A DNA stretch of 64,000 bases from Chitinophaga sp. (GCF_019236475.1 NZ_JAFAIX010000013.1:682001-746000); one strand, 5' to 3'; positions 7,387-16,676 are shown, counted from the stretch's first letter. The notes: generated from the letters alone by a model not told the origin. A program made the numbers and translations.

Positions 7387-9849
7387 CTATTTGAAATTGA
7401 TTGGAATCGCCACTTTAACGCTGAAATTCCTTCCCATATTAAAGACCCCTACCCGACCAGTAACTGGGTTTACATCTGCATATTTCAAACGACTGAGATT
7501 GTTCTGATACGCCACATCTGTGATGTTATTCATTGCGAAATAGAGGGAGAATAACGTTTTACTTTTCTTATTGACGAAGTCGGCGCCAAAACCTGCATTC
7601 AAAAGGGTATATCCTGCTGTAGGCGTTTCCGTTTCATAAGCGCTGAACACATTGTTCTGAGCGAAATTCATGTCCATTTGTACGCCTATATATGCATTTT
7701 GCAGACAGCTCTTACCTACTTTACGGAATTTACCTTTCAGTTCAGCCAGCCATCTGCCAGCAGGAATATTAGGCAGATTTTTCGTTGAGTCGGTACCGTT
7801 AGTAGCTACCCCACGCACGTAGGATACGGTATTCTCAAAATGCAGCCAGTCGATCGGATGAGGATGTATATCCAGCATCATTTCACCTCCATAGAGGTTG
7901 GCATTTGTTTGCTGGTATTGGAATGCAGCAAATCCTTGCTCGTTATCATGTGAAGGAATGGAATCTGTACCTGCTGCATTGAACAGTTTGCGAGAATAGA
8001 TGAAATTAGTGATGTGATTGTAGAATACATTGGCATTCAGAGAAACGTGTTCTGTATTGAAATCAACACCAATATCTCCCTGAGTGCTTACCTCCGGTTT
8101 GAGGTTGGTATTGCCGTATTCGTATTTAATAGTGCCCTCATGTACACCATTTGCAGACAGCTCTGCAATATTAGGAGCACGGAAACCACGAGCAGCATTA
8201 GCTTTCAGGGTTACGCGGTCGCTAACGGCGTAACTGATGCCAGCACTAGCAGAAATATTGTTGAAATCTTTTGTGAATGCAGTGAATTTCTCTTCGCCAC
8301 CAGCAGCAGGATGACCATTAGTGTCCAGGAAAAGAGATTTAGCACTCAAAGATCGATTGTCAAATCGAACACCTCCGCTGAGCGTCACTTTATTAATGGT
8401 TTTCCTTGTTACAACGAATCCACCTATGTCGAAGAGATCATATGCAGGAATAAGGAATTCCACTCCTTTGTTCGTATTTTTTTGTTGCATACCATTCACG
8501 CCGACTGTCGTCTGCCAACCATTCATCTCCGGCAGGTAATAACTTGCCCCATAATTGAATGTTTGTAAATAGAGATACAAGCCCGGTTCATTGGGCGACA
8601 ATACATTCCCATATTCCCGGCGCTGGTTCAGTTGATAACCGAGCGTCAGGCCGATACGGCCGCCGTTATTGAGGTAGAGACTATTATCCCATACCAGTTT
8701 CTGGTGAGTAATTTTCTGTTTTGGAACCATCATACTGTAAGACCTGTGATCGCTGGAGGAGACAGATTCATCTTCCGCCACACCGTTTACATTCACCGGT
8801 TTCAGGAATCCACCAACACTGTCTCTGTTACCTTCCACCAGGCCCAGGTTCTGGTTGAAAGAGGTGAAAGTCAGATGTGAATAACCCCATTGTTTATTGA
8901 TACCGATACTTGCACCGTAGTTGGTGTTGTTATAACGAGAGTTAAAAACGTAATCGTCGTATTTATTTTTGTAATCGTGCGCTTGTTTCTGGGTGATATA
9001 AGCACTCCAGTTGAAGCCGTTTTGATTACCTGCGATATCAGCATGGTACGCCATTGTACCGTTGTTGGTCATGTAATTGGCCGCCACGTTTCCTTTGATG
9101 CTACCAGCAGGCAAAGGAGACGGCGATATGATATTCACTACACCTGCCAACGCATCAGAGCCATACATCAGCGAAGCAGGCCCTTTAAGGATTTCAATTC
9201 TGTTTACATTGTAATCATCCACTTCGATACCATGTTCGTCTCCCCATTGCTGACCTTCTTGTCTTACGCCATCGCTAACAGTTACCACACGATTGTAACC
9301 CAGCCCACGGATAAAAGGCTTGCCGATAGCAGGACCGGTAGACAACTGGCTCACGCCTGGCACTTTTGCAATCGCATCAATGATGTTGGTAGAAATTTGT
9401 TGATCGAGATCATCTCTGCGGATAATACTAACAGGCACGGGGTTGCTTTTGGCAGAAGTAGCCATATTCACACCCGTTATCACCACCTCATTTTTTTCGA
9501 TGAGCGTTTCAGATAGCTCGAAATTCTGTGTAGTATTCCCGTTAATTGTCACAGTAGCCGTATAAGCTGCATAGCCTACGTAGTGCAGTTCTACCACAAA
9601 TTTCCCTTTAGGCAGGTGTTTGATGATGTAATTACCACTAGCATCTGCAGCCGCACCCACACGGAGATCCGGCAGATAAATAGTAGCACCCGGCAATGCA
9701 GTGCCGGTTTTCTTATCCGTTATTCTACCACTAAGGGTATTATCGTTAACTCCCTCATCAGGAGAAGCTGCATACATATAGACAGGCACAGCCAGCATTA
9801 CCAGCAGTGCAATAGAAAAGCGAGTGATGAATACACGCAGATATTGCAT
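7387..9849 (-). CDS. TonB-dependent outer-membrane receptor, probably for a metal
   Basis: An 820-residue receptor. Residues 1-28 are a signal peptide, about 38-115 a carboxypeptidase-regulatory-like beta domain (LSGRITDKKTGTALPGAT), then a TonB plug (about 125-235) and a 22-strand barrel ending in SVKVAIPINFK. The plug contains EGQQWGDEHG, a stretch I associate with ZnuD-like and related metal receptors. It follows a His-rich exported protein by 69 bases on the same strand, and the pair shares an upstream promoter with a palindromic operator. Zinc is the first guess, but copper or a metallophore is possible. It is not SusC-type and has no SusD partner. Confidence 0.85.
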   Translation of the reverse strand: MQYLRVFITRFSIALLVMLAVPVYMYAASPDEGVNDNTLSGRITDKKTGTALPGATIYLPDLRVGAAADASGNYIIKHLPKGKFVVELHYVGYAAYTATVTINGNTTQNFELSETLIEKNEVVITGVNMATSAKSNPVPVSIIRRDDLDQQISTNIIDAIAKVPGVSQLSTGPAIGKPFIRGLGYNRVVTVSDGVRQEGQQWGDEHGIEVDDYNVNRIEILKGPASLMYGSDALAGVVNIISPSPLPAGSIKGNVAANYMTNNGTMAYHADIAGNQNGFNWSAYITQKQAHDYKNKYDDYVFNSRYNNTNYGASIGINKQWGYSHLTFTSFNQNLGLVEGNRDSVGGFLKPVNVNGVAEDESVSSSDHRSYSMMVPKQKITHQKLVWDNSLYLNNGGRIGLTLGYQLNQRREYGNVLSPNEPGLYLYLQTFNYGASYYLPEMNGWQTTVGVNGMQQKNTNKGVEFLIPAYDLFDIGGFVVTRKTINKVTLSGGVRFDNRSLSAKSLFLDTNGHPAAGGEEKFTAFTKDFNNISASAGISYAVSDRVTLKANAARGFRAPNIAELSANGVHEGTIKYEYGNTNLKPEVSTQGDIGVDFNTEHVSLNANVFYNHITNFIYSRKLFNAAGTDSIPSHDNEQGFAAFQYQQTNANLYGGEMMLDIHPHPIDWLHFENTVSYVRGVATNGTDSTKNLPNIPAGRWLAELKGKFRKVGKSCLQNAYIGVQMDMNFAQNNVFSAYETETPTAGYTLLNAGFGADFVNKKSKTLFSLYFAMNNITDVAYQNNLSRLKYADVNPVTGRVGVFNMGRNFSVKVAIPINFK

Positions 9850-9918
9850 ATCAATTAGAATGATAATTCAAAAAATAAAACAGGAGTTCCTCCTGGAGAT
9901 AATCCATTAAAAATTCCG

Positions 9919-10272
9919 TCAGGCGACGGTATAAGCAATCGTTACAGCTTCCACTGGAGGTGCTCTTGGAGACAAATCACGATGTACCTGATACCTCGGT
10001 GACGAAAACATGGGAGATTGGAAAATCCATGTCAGTTTAATAACCGGTGTCAGGTATGAAACAGCAAACGGTTCATAAGGTTCGATACCGATTTGCAGAA
10101 AATCACAGTGCTTGTGAAGGGATGATATGGTTGTTTTACCAACTGGGTGAACGATATCATGCGTATCGTGGTGGTTGGCAAATTCGTGTATAAACTCTCT
10201 CGGGAGTGTATTAAAGGAAAATACACCCAGGAGCAGTATTGCTAAGATTTTATGCCAAAACCGTTTATGCAC
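9919..10272 (-). CDS. Small His-rich exported protein beside the metal receptor
   Basis: A 117-residue protein from a GTG start (MHKRFWHK). A hydrophobic segment at about 8-22 looks like a signal or anchor. The region that follows is rich in histidine: HEFANHHDTHDIVH and HKHCDFLQ. Such clusters usually bind transition metals. It is the first gene of a likely two-gene operon with the TonB receptor, so a periplasmic metal-binding or sensing role is plausible. The -7 box lies only about 6 bases before the GTG, so the mRNA may be nearly leaderless. I know no named family. Confidence 0.7.
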   Translation of the reverse strand: MHKRFWHKILAILLLGVFSFNTLPREFIHEFANHHDTHDIVHPVGKTTISSLHKHCDFLQIGIEPYEPFAVSYLTPVIKLTWIFQSPMFSSPRYQVHRDLSPRAPPVEAVTIAYTVA

Positions 10273-10277
10273 GAGGA

Positions 10278-10316
10278 CAAAGATAGGTAAACCAATCTAT
10301 TTGCAACAATGTTGCA
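10278..10316 (-). promoter_or_regulatory. Promoter overlapped by a 15-bp palindromic operator
   Basis: On the minus strand, TATCTTTG (10278-10285) is an exact TAnnTTTG box, and a TTG lies 18 bases upstream (10304-10306). The perfect palindrome TGCAACAATGTTGCA (10302-10316) covers this -33 region. The geometry fits repression by a Fur/Zur-family regulator; the regulator's identity is inference. Confidence 0.6.
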
Positions 10317-10353
10317 CAAAAATTCTTTTCAAGTAAGTGATAAGCGGCAAGTT

Positions 10354-11940
10354 TTACCTCACTTTTAGCATGGGTCTCACCTGTTGCACGGGTCCATTTT
10401 GGAAGCGGGCATAATAGATGCCTGTAGGCAGATAAGACGCATCAAAGTTGATCGTATAGGTACCGGCAGCATGTACTTTATTCACGGGCACGCTAACGAG
10501 TCGGCCCATGGTATCAAAGATTTGAATCATGGTATTACCGGCGCCAGTGATATAAGTAATAGTAGTATAGTCTGTGAAAGGATTCGGGCTATTGACGATC
10601 AGGTGTTTATCTTCTCCTGGCGTCAGGTCAGGAATACCGGTGATGACCCCGCAAGCCACACCGCTGATGAGTGGCAGTTGTTGATAATCTTTTTGCAGGA
10701 TCGTTTGTAATTGGTCCGGTTTCACACAGAACCATTGCTGGAGGATAGAAGCATAAACAGATCTGAAGTCGTACTGCATTGGAATATTATCATTCACGGA
10801 CGCAGCATCTGGGATAGATGGAGAATTTCCTAGGACGCCTTGCATCACGTAATCCCCGAAGACGATCATAGGGGCAGCCGCACCGTGATCTGTACCCATA
10901 CTGCCATTGGATTTGATACGACGGCCAAATTCGGAGAAAGTCATACCCACCACGCGGCGACTCGCTTTCAGGCCACGGAGATCATCCATAAAGGCCTTAA
11001 TCGCATCAGAAACGCCTCCCAGCAGGTTGCTATGCAGCCCAGTGACATTATCGCCACCATCTGTTTGGCTGGCATGTGTATCAAAGCCGCCAGTGCTCAC
11101 CATATACAAACGGGTTTTAAGTCCGCCAGCTATGAGTCGCGCTACGATTTTCAATTGTGCAGCTAGGTAGTTATTCGCAGGGTATGCACCTTGAGAAGAA
11201 ACTTTGGCTGCTGCTTTCTTTATAGATTGTTCGTAGCTGTTAGCTTGTTTAGCGATGAGGCGGATATATTCCAGTTCTTTACCAGCTTTGGTATTGGGAA
11301 CGGGGTCCATTACCCCATCGATCAGGTTATAGAAATCAGTAGCGCTCGTAATCGCGATACCCATGCTGGCATTGGTCCCTTGGAAAGCCGGAGAAACAAT
11401 AGAACCTATCTGCACGGCGAGTGGATCTGGGTTATCAGCGTTAGGATAGCCATCAGGGAAGCCAGGGTATTGTGTTTCCAGGTATCTGCCTGTCCAGCCA
11501 GTGTTTAATACCTGGTTGGAGTCGGAGCCTGTCAGCCAGATATCAGTAGCGCGGAAGTGAGAGAAGTTGGGAGAAGGGTATCCCACACTTTGGATGATAC
11601 TCACTTTGCCATCGTTATATAATTTCTGGACGCCAGTCATAGCCGGGTGTAGGCCGGATTTCGTATAGCCGTCGAGTTTAAGCACTTTTCCTTGAGGGAT
11701 CGCGATATTGGTACGGGCAGCCTGGTATTTACCGTAGATATCCAATGGCACCACCATGTTGAGGCCATCGTTACCACCTGTAAGCTGTATCATTACCAGT
11801 ACATGGTCATTATCCGAGGCTGCGCCACTGAGGGCAGCGAGCAATGGCGTAGTACCGAAAGCCTTTACTGAAAAACCGCCAAGCAGTGTAGGGAGCATGG
11901 CAGCAGGGGCTGTATATTTAAGGAAGTCTCTTCTTTTCAT
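10354..11940 (-). CDS. DUF1501 protein with T9SS C-terminal sorting domain
   Basis: A 528-residue protein. The N-terminus MKRRDFLKYTAPAAML is a twin-arginine-like signal. The DUF1501 domain (about 45-420) includes LTGGNDGLNMVVP and DHGAAAPMIVFGD, resembling the sulfatase/phosphatase-like fold of the family. The last 80 residues (NPFTDYTTITY to the end) match a Por/T9SS type A sorting domain, so the protein is expected at the cell surface or secreted. It forms a pair with the DUF1800 gene 18 bases upstream, a standing partnership in Bacteroidota and other phyla. Substrate unknown. Confidence 0.9.
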   Translation of the reverse strand: MKRRDFLKYTAPAAMLPTLLGGFSVKAFGTTPLLAALSGAASDNDHVLVMIQLTGGNDGLNMVVPLDIYGKYQAARTNIAIPQGKVLKLDGYTKSGLHPAMTGVQKLYNDGKVSIIQSVGYPSPNFSHFRATDIWLTGSDSNQVLNTGWTGRYLETQYPGFPDGYPNADNPDPLAVQIGSIVSPAFQGTNASMGIAITSATDFYNLIDGVMDPVPNTKAGKELEYIRLIAKQANSYEQSIKKAAAKVSSQGAYPANNYLAAQLKIVARLIAGGLKTRLYMVSTGGFDTHASQTDGGDNVTGLHSNLLGGVSDAIKAFMDDLRGLKASRRVVGMTFSEFGRRIKSNGSMGTDHGAAAPMIVFGDYVMQGVLGNSPSIPDAASVNDNIPMQYDFRSVYASILQQWFCVKPDQLQTILQKDYQQLPLISGVACGVITGIPDLTPGEDKHLIVNSPNPFTDYTTITYITGAGNTMIQIFDTMGRLVSVPVNKVHAAGTYTINFDASYLPTGIYYARFQNGPVQQVRPMLKVR

Positions 11941-11958
11941 AAAAGGTATTTCAGCTTA

Positions 11959-13584
11959 TCAGGATAATTGGTATTCAGAGAGGTCCATGATGTATTTGTA
12001 CAGGGCCTGTAGGCGGATATGAACATCGCTTTTGGCCTGCATATCATTTGGATTGGAGACGTATTTATTCCAGGCGTTTGTCCAGTAGTAATCGGTAGTC
12101 TGGCCTGTGAGGAGAATAGTCGTTTTCAGGAAATCCTTTACAGTATCGGAAACGCCTACACGATAAAGTATATTCAGGGAATCGGACACCAATGCGATAG
12201 GATCTGCAGGATTGGGCAGTTGTGCTGCAAAAGCCAGTGGATCAATATGGAGGCGGTTAAAGCCAGGATCGCTGATGAGGGCATCCGTGAGTTGATTTCT
12301 TTTTGGCAGTGTATCCGTATTGATCCAGAGTTCATGGTAAGAAGGTTCCTGGTAATAGGCCTCCCAACCAGCTACCAGCGGTGGATCTCCGAGATTCTGG
12401 AGCATATTCGCTGCAGTACGTTGAATCGCCTTCCATCCAAGATATTGGTTAGTATAATCTGAAGGGAATTGTACGCTGAATTCTCTGCAAACGCCCACGC
12501 AAAAATCGACCGGACTTTTAATCAAACAGGCGTAGTTCAGTGGATCGAAGAAGTGTTCGCTGGTGAAGAGCGCATTCAATGTCACTTTGATATCATAGCC
12601 GCTGCTGCGGAAGATATCGGCCAGTGGGGAGATGACATTCTGTTCGGTGGCAGCGTCTATATCGTAGTATACGAAGAAACGGTACAATTTCCGACAGATG
12701 AATTTAGCCACTTCTGGTTGCGCGAAGATGATATCTAGGAGGTCATTTAGTTCCGTAGCGCCGGCGGGGCCGGTTTTTCCGGAGATAACCTTATTCAGAT
12801 AGAAGGAAGAGAATTGTTTATTACCGATATCGTGTTGGGTAGTATTGAAGGTACTGGTGATATTGGCATCGTCGATGCGGAAGCCTGTGAGCACGCGGGC
12901 GGTGGCTTTCACATCATCCTCTGTATAGTGGGAATCCGGGCCTTTTCCGACGGTAAACAGCTCGTGTAGTTCGCGAGCATAGTTTTCATCGGCGGCGGCT
13001 TTGGAGTTGAGATAACCGTTTAGGTAAATCAACATTGCCGGATCGAGGGTAATTGCTTTGGTAAGTGCTTTAAAGTTACCCAGGGCATTTTGGCGGAGGG
13101 TAAGGTTGTATTGATAGATGTATCTACTGTCTTTAACAGTAATGGTTTCCGTAACGAAATGGTTATGCCAGAAGAGCACCATTTTTTCGTGTATGCTTCT
13201 GGATTGGTTGATCATTTGACCGATCCACCAGGATTTATAGGAGGTGATCCTGTTATCTTCTGTAGTGATGTCCCCTTTGGAGGCTCTGACCCAGGTAGCG
13301 CCGGGGGCGACGCCGGAGGAGTCAGTACCATAGTTATTTACTGGGGGCTGGGGGTCAGGCTGGGCTGTCAGCAAGGTATCCACTACTTGTTGCATGCTCA
13401 TACCGTTGAAGGCGTTGATATCCACCGGATTGGTGCTGAACATGGTCCTTTTGAGGAGATGAATCAGTTGCTGAGGGCCCCAGGCGCCAGCATAAGGGGT
13501 GATGCCGGTAGTAGTTCTTGCAGCCATGGTAGCGGCTTTAAAACTACGTGCAGGCGATAAGGTCAGGAATTGTCTGCGATCCAT
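11959..13584 (-). CDS. DUF1800 family protein, partner of DUF1501
   Basis: A 541-residue protein with an N-terminal MDRRQFLTLSPARS export-like segment. Family features include a WGPQQLIHLLKRTMFS start, HNHFVTE in the first third, and ARELHELFTVGKG followed by DVKATARVLTGFR. DUF1800 genes are almost always next to DUF1501 genes and both products are exported; the biochemical role is unsettled. It is the first gene of the pair on the minus strand. Confidence 0.9.
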   Translation of the reverse strand: MDRRQFLTLSPARSFKAATMAARTTTGITPYAGAWGPQQLIHLLKRTMFSTNPVDINAFNGMSMQQVVDTLLTAQPDPQPPVNNYGTDSSGVAPGATWVRASKGDITTEDNRITSYKSWWIGQMINQSRSIHEKMVLFWHNHFVTETITVKDSRYIYQYNLTLRQNALGNFKALTKAITLDPAMLIYLNGYLNSKAAADENYARELHELFTVGKGPDSHYTEDDVKATARVLTGFRIDDANITSTFNTTQHDIGNKQFSSFYLNKVISGKTGPAGATELNDLLDIIFAQPEVAKFICRKLYRFFVYYDIDAATEQNVISPLADIFRSSGYDIKVTLNALFTSEHFFDPLNYACLIKSPVDFCVGVCREFSVQFPSDYTNQYLGWKAIQRTAANMLQNLGDPPLVAGWEAYYQEPSYHELWINTDTLPKRNQLTDALISDPGFNRLHIDPLAFAAQLPNPADPIALVSDSLNILYRVGVSDTVKDFLKTTILLTGQTTDYYWTNAWNKYVSNPNDMQAKSDVHIRLQALYKYIMDLSEYQLS

Positions 13585-13743
13585 AAAAAATGATATGGTT
13601 GATAGCTTTGAGGCTAAATCAGGCAGTAAATTAGTAAAAACTTTAATTCAACTTGATTAAAATATTATAAATAAAAAGATCACATGCAATCCTAATCTAT
13701 ATAGAAAAAAACGTAAGATGTTGATAGATAACAGACAATAAAA

Positions 13744-13770
13744 AACGAGCCCGGCAGGACCGGGCTCGTT
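13744..13770 (-). terminator. Intrinsic terminator downstream of the thiolase gene
   Basis: AACGAGCCCGG (13744-13754) pairs with CCGGGCTCGTT (13760-13770). Read on the minus strand it is followed by TTTTATTG, ending the thiolase transcript before the DUF1800 promoter region. The other sequence at 13585-13743 is AT-rich, with nothing else evident. Confidence 0.85.
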
Positions 13771-13794
13771 AAATTTTATGAGTGGAAATTTTTT

Positions 13795-14973
13795 TTAGTT
13801 GATATTTTCGATGATACCGGCGATACCTTGGCCGCCACCTACGCAGGCAGTAACGATACCGTATTTTTTATTGAGGCGTTTAAGATCGCCGAGGATTTGC
13901 ACGGTGAGTTTAGCGCCGGTGCAACCGAGGGGATGACCTAGGGCGATAGCGCCACCATTGATATTAACGATATCGGGGTTGATGCCGAGTTCACGGATTA
14001 CGGCGATGGACTGGGAAGCGAAGGCTTCATTGAGTTCTACGAGGTCGATATCGCCTAATTTTTTGCCTGCTCTTTCCAGCACTTTAGGTACGGCGGCAAC
14101 GGGGCCGATACCCATGATGCGAGGGTGTACGCCGGCAGACACGCAGGACACCAGTTTACCGATAGGTTTCAGATTGAGTTTATTCACCATTTTCTCGCTC
14201 ATCACGATTACGAAGGCGGCGCCATCGGAAGTTTGGGAGGAGTTACCGGCGGTAACGCTGCCACCGGCGGCGAATACAGGTTTCAGTTTTGCGAGGGCCT
14301 CCATGGAGGTATCTGCGCGAGGACCTTCATCTGTATCTACGGTGAAAGTGCGGGAAGCTCTTTTACCTTTCGCATCTACATATACTTCGTTGATATCTAT
14401 CGGGAGGATACCCTGTTTGAAATAGCCGTTTTTAATGGCATTCAGGGCCTTCATATGAGAGTGATAAGAGAATTCGTCCTGGGCATCTCTAGTGACGTTA
14501 AATTCTTTTGCAACTGCTTCTGCGGTGAGGCCCATACCGATGTAGTAATCCGGGTTGGATTTGGCTACAGTATAGTTAGGAACTGTTTTCCATCCGGCAA
14601 CGGGAACGAGGCTCATGCTCTCGGTACCACCAGCGATGATACAATCGGCCATGCCTGATTGGATTTTTGCGGTAGCGATGGCGATGGTTTCGAGTCCGGA
14701 TGCACAGTATCTGTTTACGGTCATTCCCGGTACGTCGATACCTAAAGCTCTCACGGAGATCATACGTCCAATTTGCAAGCCCTGTTCTGCTTCCGGCACA
14801 GCGTTACCTACTATCAGGTCGTCCACCTGTTTAGGATCGAGCTGTGGTACTGATTTCAGCAATCCGGTAATTACATCAACTGCCAGATCATCAGGCCTGT
14901 AAAAGCGGAAACCTCCTCTCTTGGATTTGCCGACCGCAGTGCGGTACCCGGCAACTATATACGCTTCTTGCAT
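13795..14973 (-). CDS. Acetyl-CoA C-acyltransferase (thiolase)
   Basis: A 392-residue thiolase of full family length. The nucleophile Cys90 lies in NRYCASGLE, His347 in GGAIALGHPLGCTG, and the second catalytic Cys377 in VTACVGGGQG. It cleaves 3-ketoacyl-CoA to acetyl-CoA in beta-oxidation, or runs in reverse. No hydratase/dehydrogenase partner is nearby, so the pathway is not fixed by context. FadA-like and AtoB-like roles are both possible. Confidence 0.93.
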   Translation of the reverse strand: MQEAYIVAGYRTAVGKSKRGGFRFYRPDDLAVDVITGLLKSVPQLDPKQVDDLIVGNAVPEAEQGLQIGRMISVRALGIDVPGMTVNRYCASGLETIAIATAKIQSGMADCIIAGGTESMSLVPVAGWKTVPNYTVAKSNPDYYIGMGLTAEAVAKEFNVTRDAQDEFSYHSHMKALNAIKNGYFKQGILPIDINEVYVDAKGKRASRTFTVDTDEGPRADTSMEALAKLKPVFAAGGSVTAGNSSQTSDGAAFVIVMSEKMVNKLNLKPIGKLVSCVSAGVHPRIMGIGPVAAVPKVLERAGKKLGDIDLVELNEAFASQSIAVIRELGINPDIVNINGGAIALGHPLGCTGAKLTVQILGDLKRLNKKYGIVTACVGGGQGIAGIIENIN

Positions 14974-15098
14974 CAGACTAAGTATTTTATACTGAGTTAA
15001 CGATATTTTTGACTATCCTTTCAAATTTAATTAATTTAAGGAGATAAATATCCGGGAGAACAGTTAAATTTGGAAACCTGAAATTTAACAGTTTACAA

Positions 15099-15171
<73 letters not shown>

Positions 15172-15178
15172 CTACAGT

Positions 15179-15216
15179 AAAGGCTTTTGGCGGATTAACT
15201 GCTGAAAGCCTTTTTT
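15179..15216 (+). terminator. Terminator after tRNA-Lys
   Basis: AAAGGCTTT (15179-15187) pairs with AAAGCCTTT (15205-15213), ending in a T run, right after the tRNA. Confidence 0.8.
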
Positions 15217-15381
15217 CATTTGCATACAATTTTCATATCTGTATTTGCATTACACCCTTCTTTACGCATTTCACATGGTCTCTCATTAGGGAAAATGTAG
15301 CTCGTAAATGATGCGATGGCTTGTCCACATCACCACTGAATATTGTCCATATTACCCTACACGAAAGTTGATCTAAGCAAG

Positions 15382-15389
15382 TACTTTTG
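15382..15389 (+). promoter_or_regulatory. TAnnTTTG promoter -7 box
   Basis: TACTTTTG lies 15 bases before ATG 15405 and contains a TTG that could be misread as the start codon. An exact consensus match; no clear -33 TTG at the right spacing. Confidence 0.45.
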
Positions 15390-15404
15390 AACAAACAATC
15401 ACTT

Positions 15405-15851
15405 ATGGCAAATATCTTACACCGAGTAGGTATCAAAACGTCTTCTATAGAGGATGTTTACCGGGCATTGACCACAAACGCGGGCCTTGCTGGATGGTGG
15501 ACCACTGACACCAGCGGAGAAGGCGATCAAGTTGGAAATATCGTTTTATTCCGGTTTGACAAAGGAGGATTTGATATGAAAGTTAAAAAGCTCCAGTCAC
15601 CGAATCTAGTGGAATGGGAGGTCATAGATGGACCTATAGAATGGGTAGGCACCACTATTAATTTTGAGATGAGACAAGAGGATGACTATGTACTTGTATT
15701 ATTTCAACATCTGAACTGGAAAGAACCTGTGGAGTTCATGTATCATTGCAGTACCAAATGGGCGATCTTTCTAATGAGCCTGAAAGCGTTAGTAGAAACG
15801 GGGAAAGGCGCACCTTCTCCTAATGATATCAAGATTGATAATTGGAATTAA
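15405..15851 (+). CDS. SRPBCC (AHSA1-like) domain protein
   Basis: A 148-residue single-domain protein from ATG 15405 (MANILHRVGIKTSS). It has the START-like layout: IEDVYRALTTNAGLAGWWT at the N-terminal helix, a central beta sheet with GNIVLFRFDKGGFDMKV, and a long C-terminal helix (WAIFLMSLKALVETGKG). Such domains bind small hydrophobic ligands; no specific ligand can be named. It stands alone between the tRNA and a strong terminator. Confidence 0.8.
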   Translation: MANILHRVGIKTSSIEDVYRALTTNAGLAGWWTTDTSGEGDQVGNIVLFRFDKGGFDMKVKKLQSPNLVEWEVIDGPIEWVGTTINFEMRQEDDYVLVLFQHLNWKEPVEFMYHCSTKWAIFLMSLKALVETGKGAPSPNDIKIDNWN

Positions 15852-15863
15852 GGAAAATTCCAT

Positions 15864-15915
15864 AAAACTAGTAAACCTGTTGTGCAATACATTTCACAGC
15901 AGGTTTACTAGTTTT
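15864..15915. terminator. Long bidirectional-type hairpin terminator
   Basis: The 16-base arms AAAACTAGTAAACCTG (15864-15879) and 15900-15915 are perfectly complementary. The stem extends inward through TGTG/CACA with one wobble. Arms are A-rich then T-rich, so it can end transcription from the SRPBCC gene. Confidence 0.85.
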
Positions 15916-15965
15916 ACTAGATAGCTTTTCCCCACGCATTGTATACTCCGACAGTTCTTGTTGGT

Positions 15966-16057
15966 ACGTGTCTCCCTAAAAAAACAAGAAAAATATTTAT
16001 CCCATTATTTGTACCCAGTGCGAATGTAATCGCGAAAGATATTGTATGGAGACACGT
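15966..16057. repeat. Separated 10-bp inverted repeat ACGTGTCTCC / GGAGACACGT
   Basis: ACGTGTCTCC at 15966-15975 and its reverse complement at 16048-16057 flank 72 bases with no gene. It could be the ends of a tiny decayed element or a regulatory site. The rest of the 15916-16387 gap is AT-rich and shows no gene. Confidence 0.4.
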
Positions 16058-16387
16058 GTCTGCCAGACCAATTCCCCTCAAAAATTTAATCGCATTCCAA
16101 ATACACTGAGGCTATATTTCACCCATACCACAAGATAACTCACGCGTGCAGGTTCAGGGGCATCGCAATCTTCAAATTTTCCATTTCAACAATAGATATT
16201 TTGCTTTTACGCATGCTAAAAAAATTTTTAACATCAATTTTTTTCTATTAAATTGGTTAGAAGTACTAATGTGTTTGATTAGTCGCGATCATTAACCCAA
16301 TGAACCCAAAGCCTGTATGTTGATTCCATGATATCATCTTTTCATTTACTACAAGCCTGCTACCAATAGCAACAATATCTAATTTAT

Positions 16388-16450
16388 ATGCTGAACAACC
16401 GCTCCACGGCATTGCTCCTCCAGCTAAAGACAGGAGAGGAATAATCATTA
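16388..16450 (+). repeat. Array repeat R1 (upstream element of peptide 1)
   Basis: First of seven copies of an element of the form ATGCTGAACAACC...CAGCTAAAGACAGGAGAGG...ATCATTA. It ends 13 bases before the peptide 1 start. It contains an 18-codon open frame (MLNNRSTALL..., ends TAA at 16442-16444). CTCCT and AGGAG could form a weak 5-bp hairpin. Confidence 0.85.
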
Positions 16451-16463
16451 AATACTTACCGGT

Positions 16464-16622
16464 ATGAAAAAGATCAATGCTCAAAAAAAATTACAGTTAA
16501 CAAAGGTCAAAGTGGCTAAGCTGACCACTCCTAAAGATAGCGCACGCGTTTGTCTGACATCTTTGGCACAAACCACTTGCCCATTTTGCCATCAGACCAT
16601 TAACTGCTCGTTGCCATGCTAA
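16464..16622 (+). CDS. Precursor peptide 1 of array, lanthipeptide-like (52 aa)
   Basis: Leader MKKINAQKKLQLTKVKVAKL followed by a Cys-rich core with C30, C39, C42, C48 and a fifth Cys52. Thr/Ser at 32, 33, 37 and 38 could be dehydrated. The leader form K-K-L-x-L-x-K-x-x-V-x-x-L is like class I lanthipeptide leaders known in Bacteroidota (Chitinophaga makes the pinensins). This is the most divergent copy (TTPKDSARV in place of SAPKEKGKV). Its last codons and TAA run into the following repeat, so the SLPC tail is partly repeat-derived, a sign of a deletion junction. No modification enzyme is nearby. Assignment to lanthipeptides is inference. Confidence 0.75.
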   Translation: MKKINAQKKLQLTKVKVAKLTTPKDSARVCLTSLAQTTCPFCHQTINCSLPC

Positions 16623-16676
16623 ACAACCATTCCATGGCTTTGCTCCTCCAGCTAAAGATAGGAGAAGAATCATCAC
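16616..16676 (+). repeat. Array repeat R2a, copy with no gene behind it
   Basis: A diverged copy (ATGCTAAACAACCATTCC...) immediately followed by another copy instead of a peptide gene. It overlaps the end of peptide 1. This suggests loss of one precursor gene by recombination between repeats. Confidence 0.8.

Noticed and set aside
8014..9516. Several plus-strand open frames opposite the TonB receptor gene
   Set aside because: They are antisense shadows of a well-supported 820-residue receptor and carry no family motifs.
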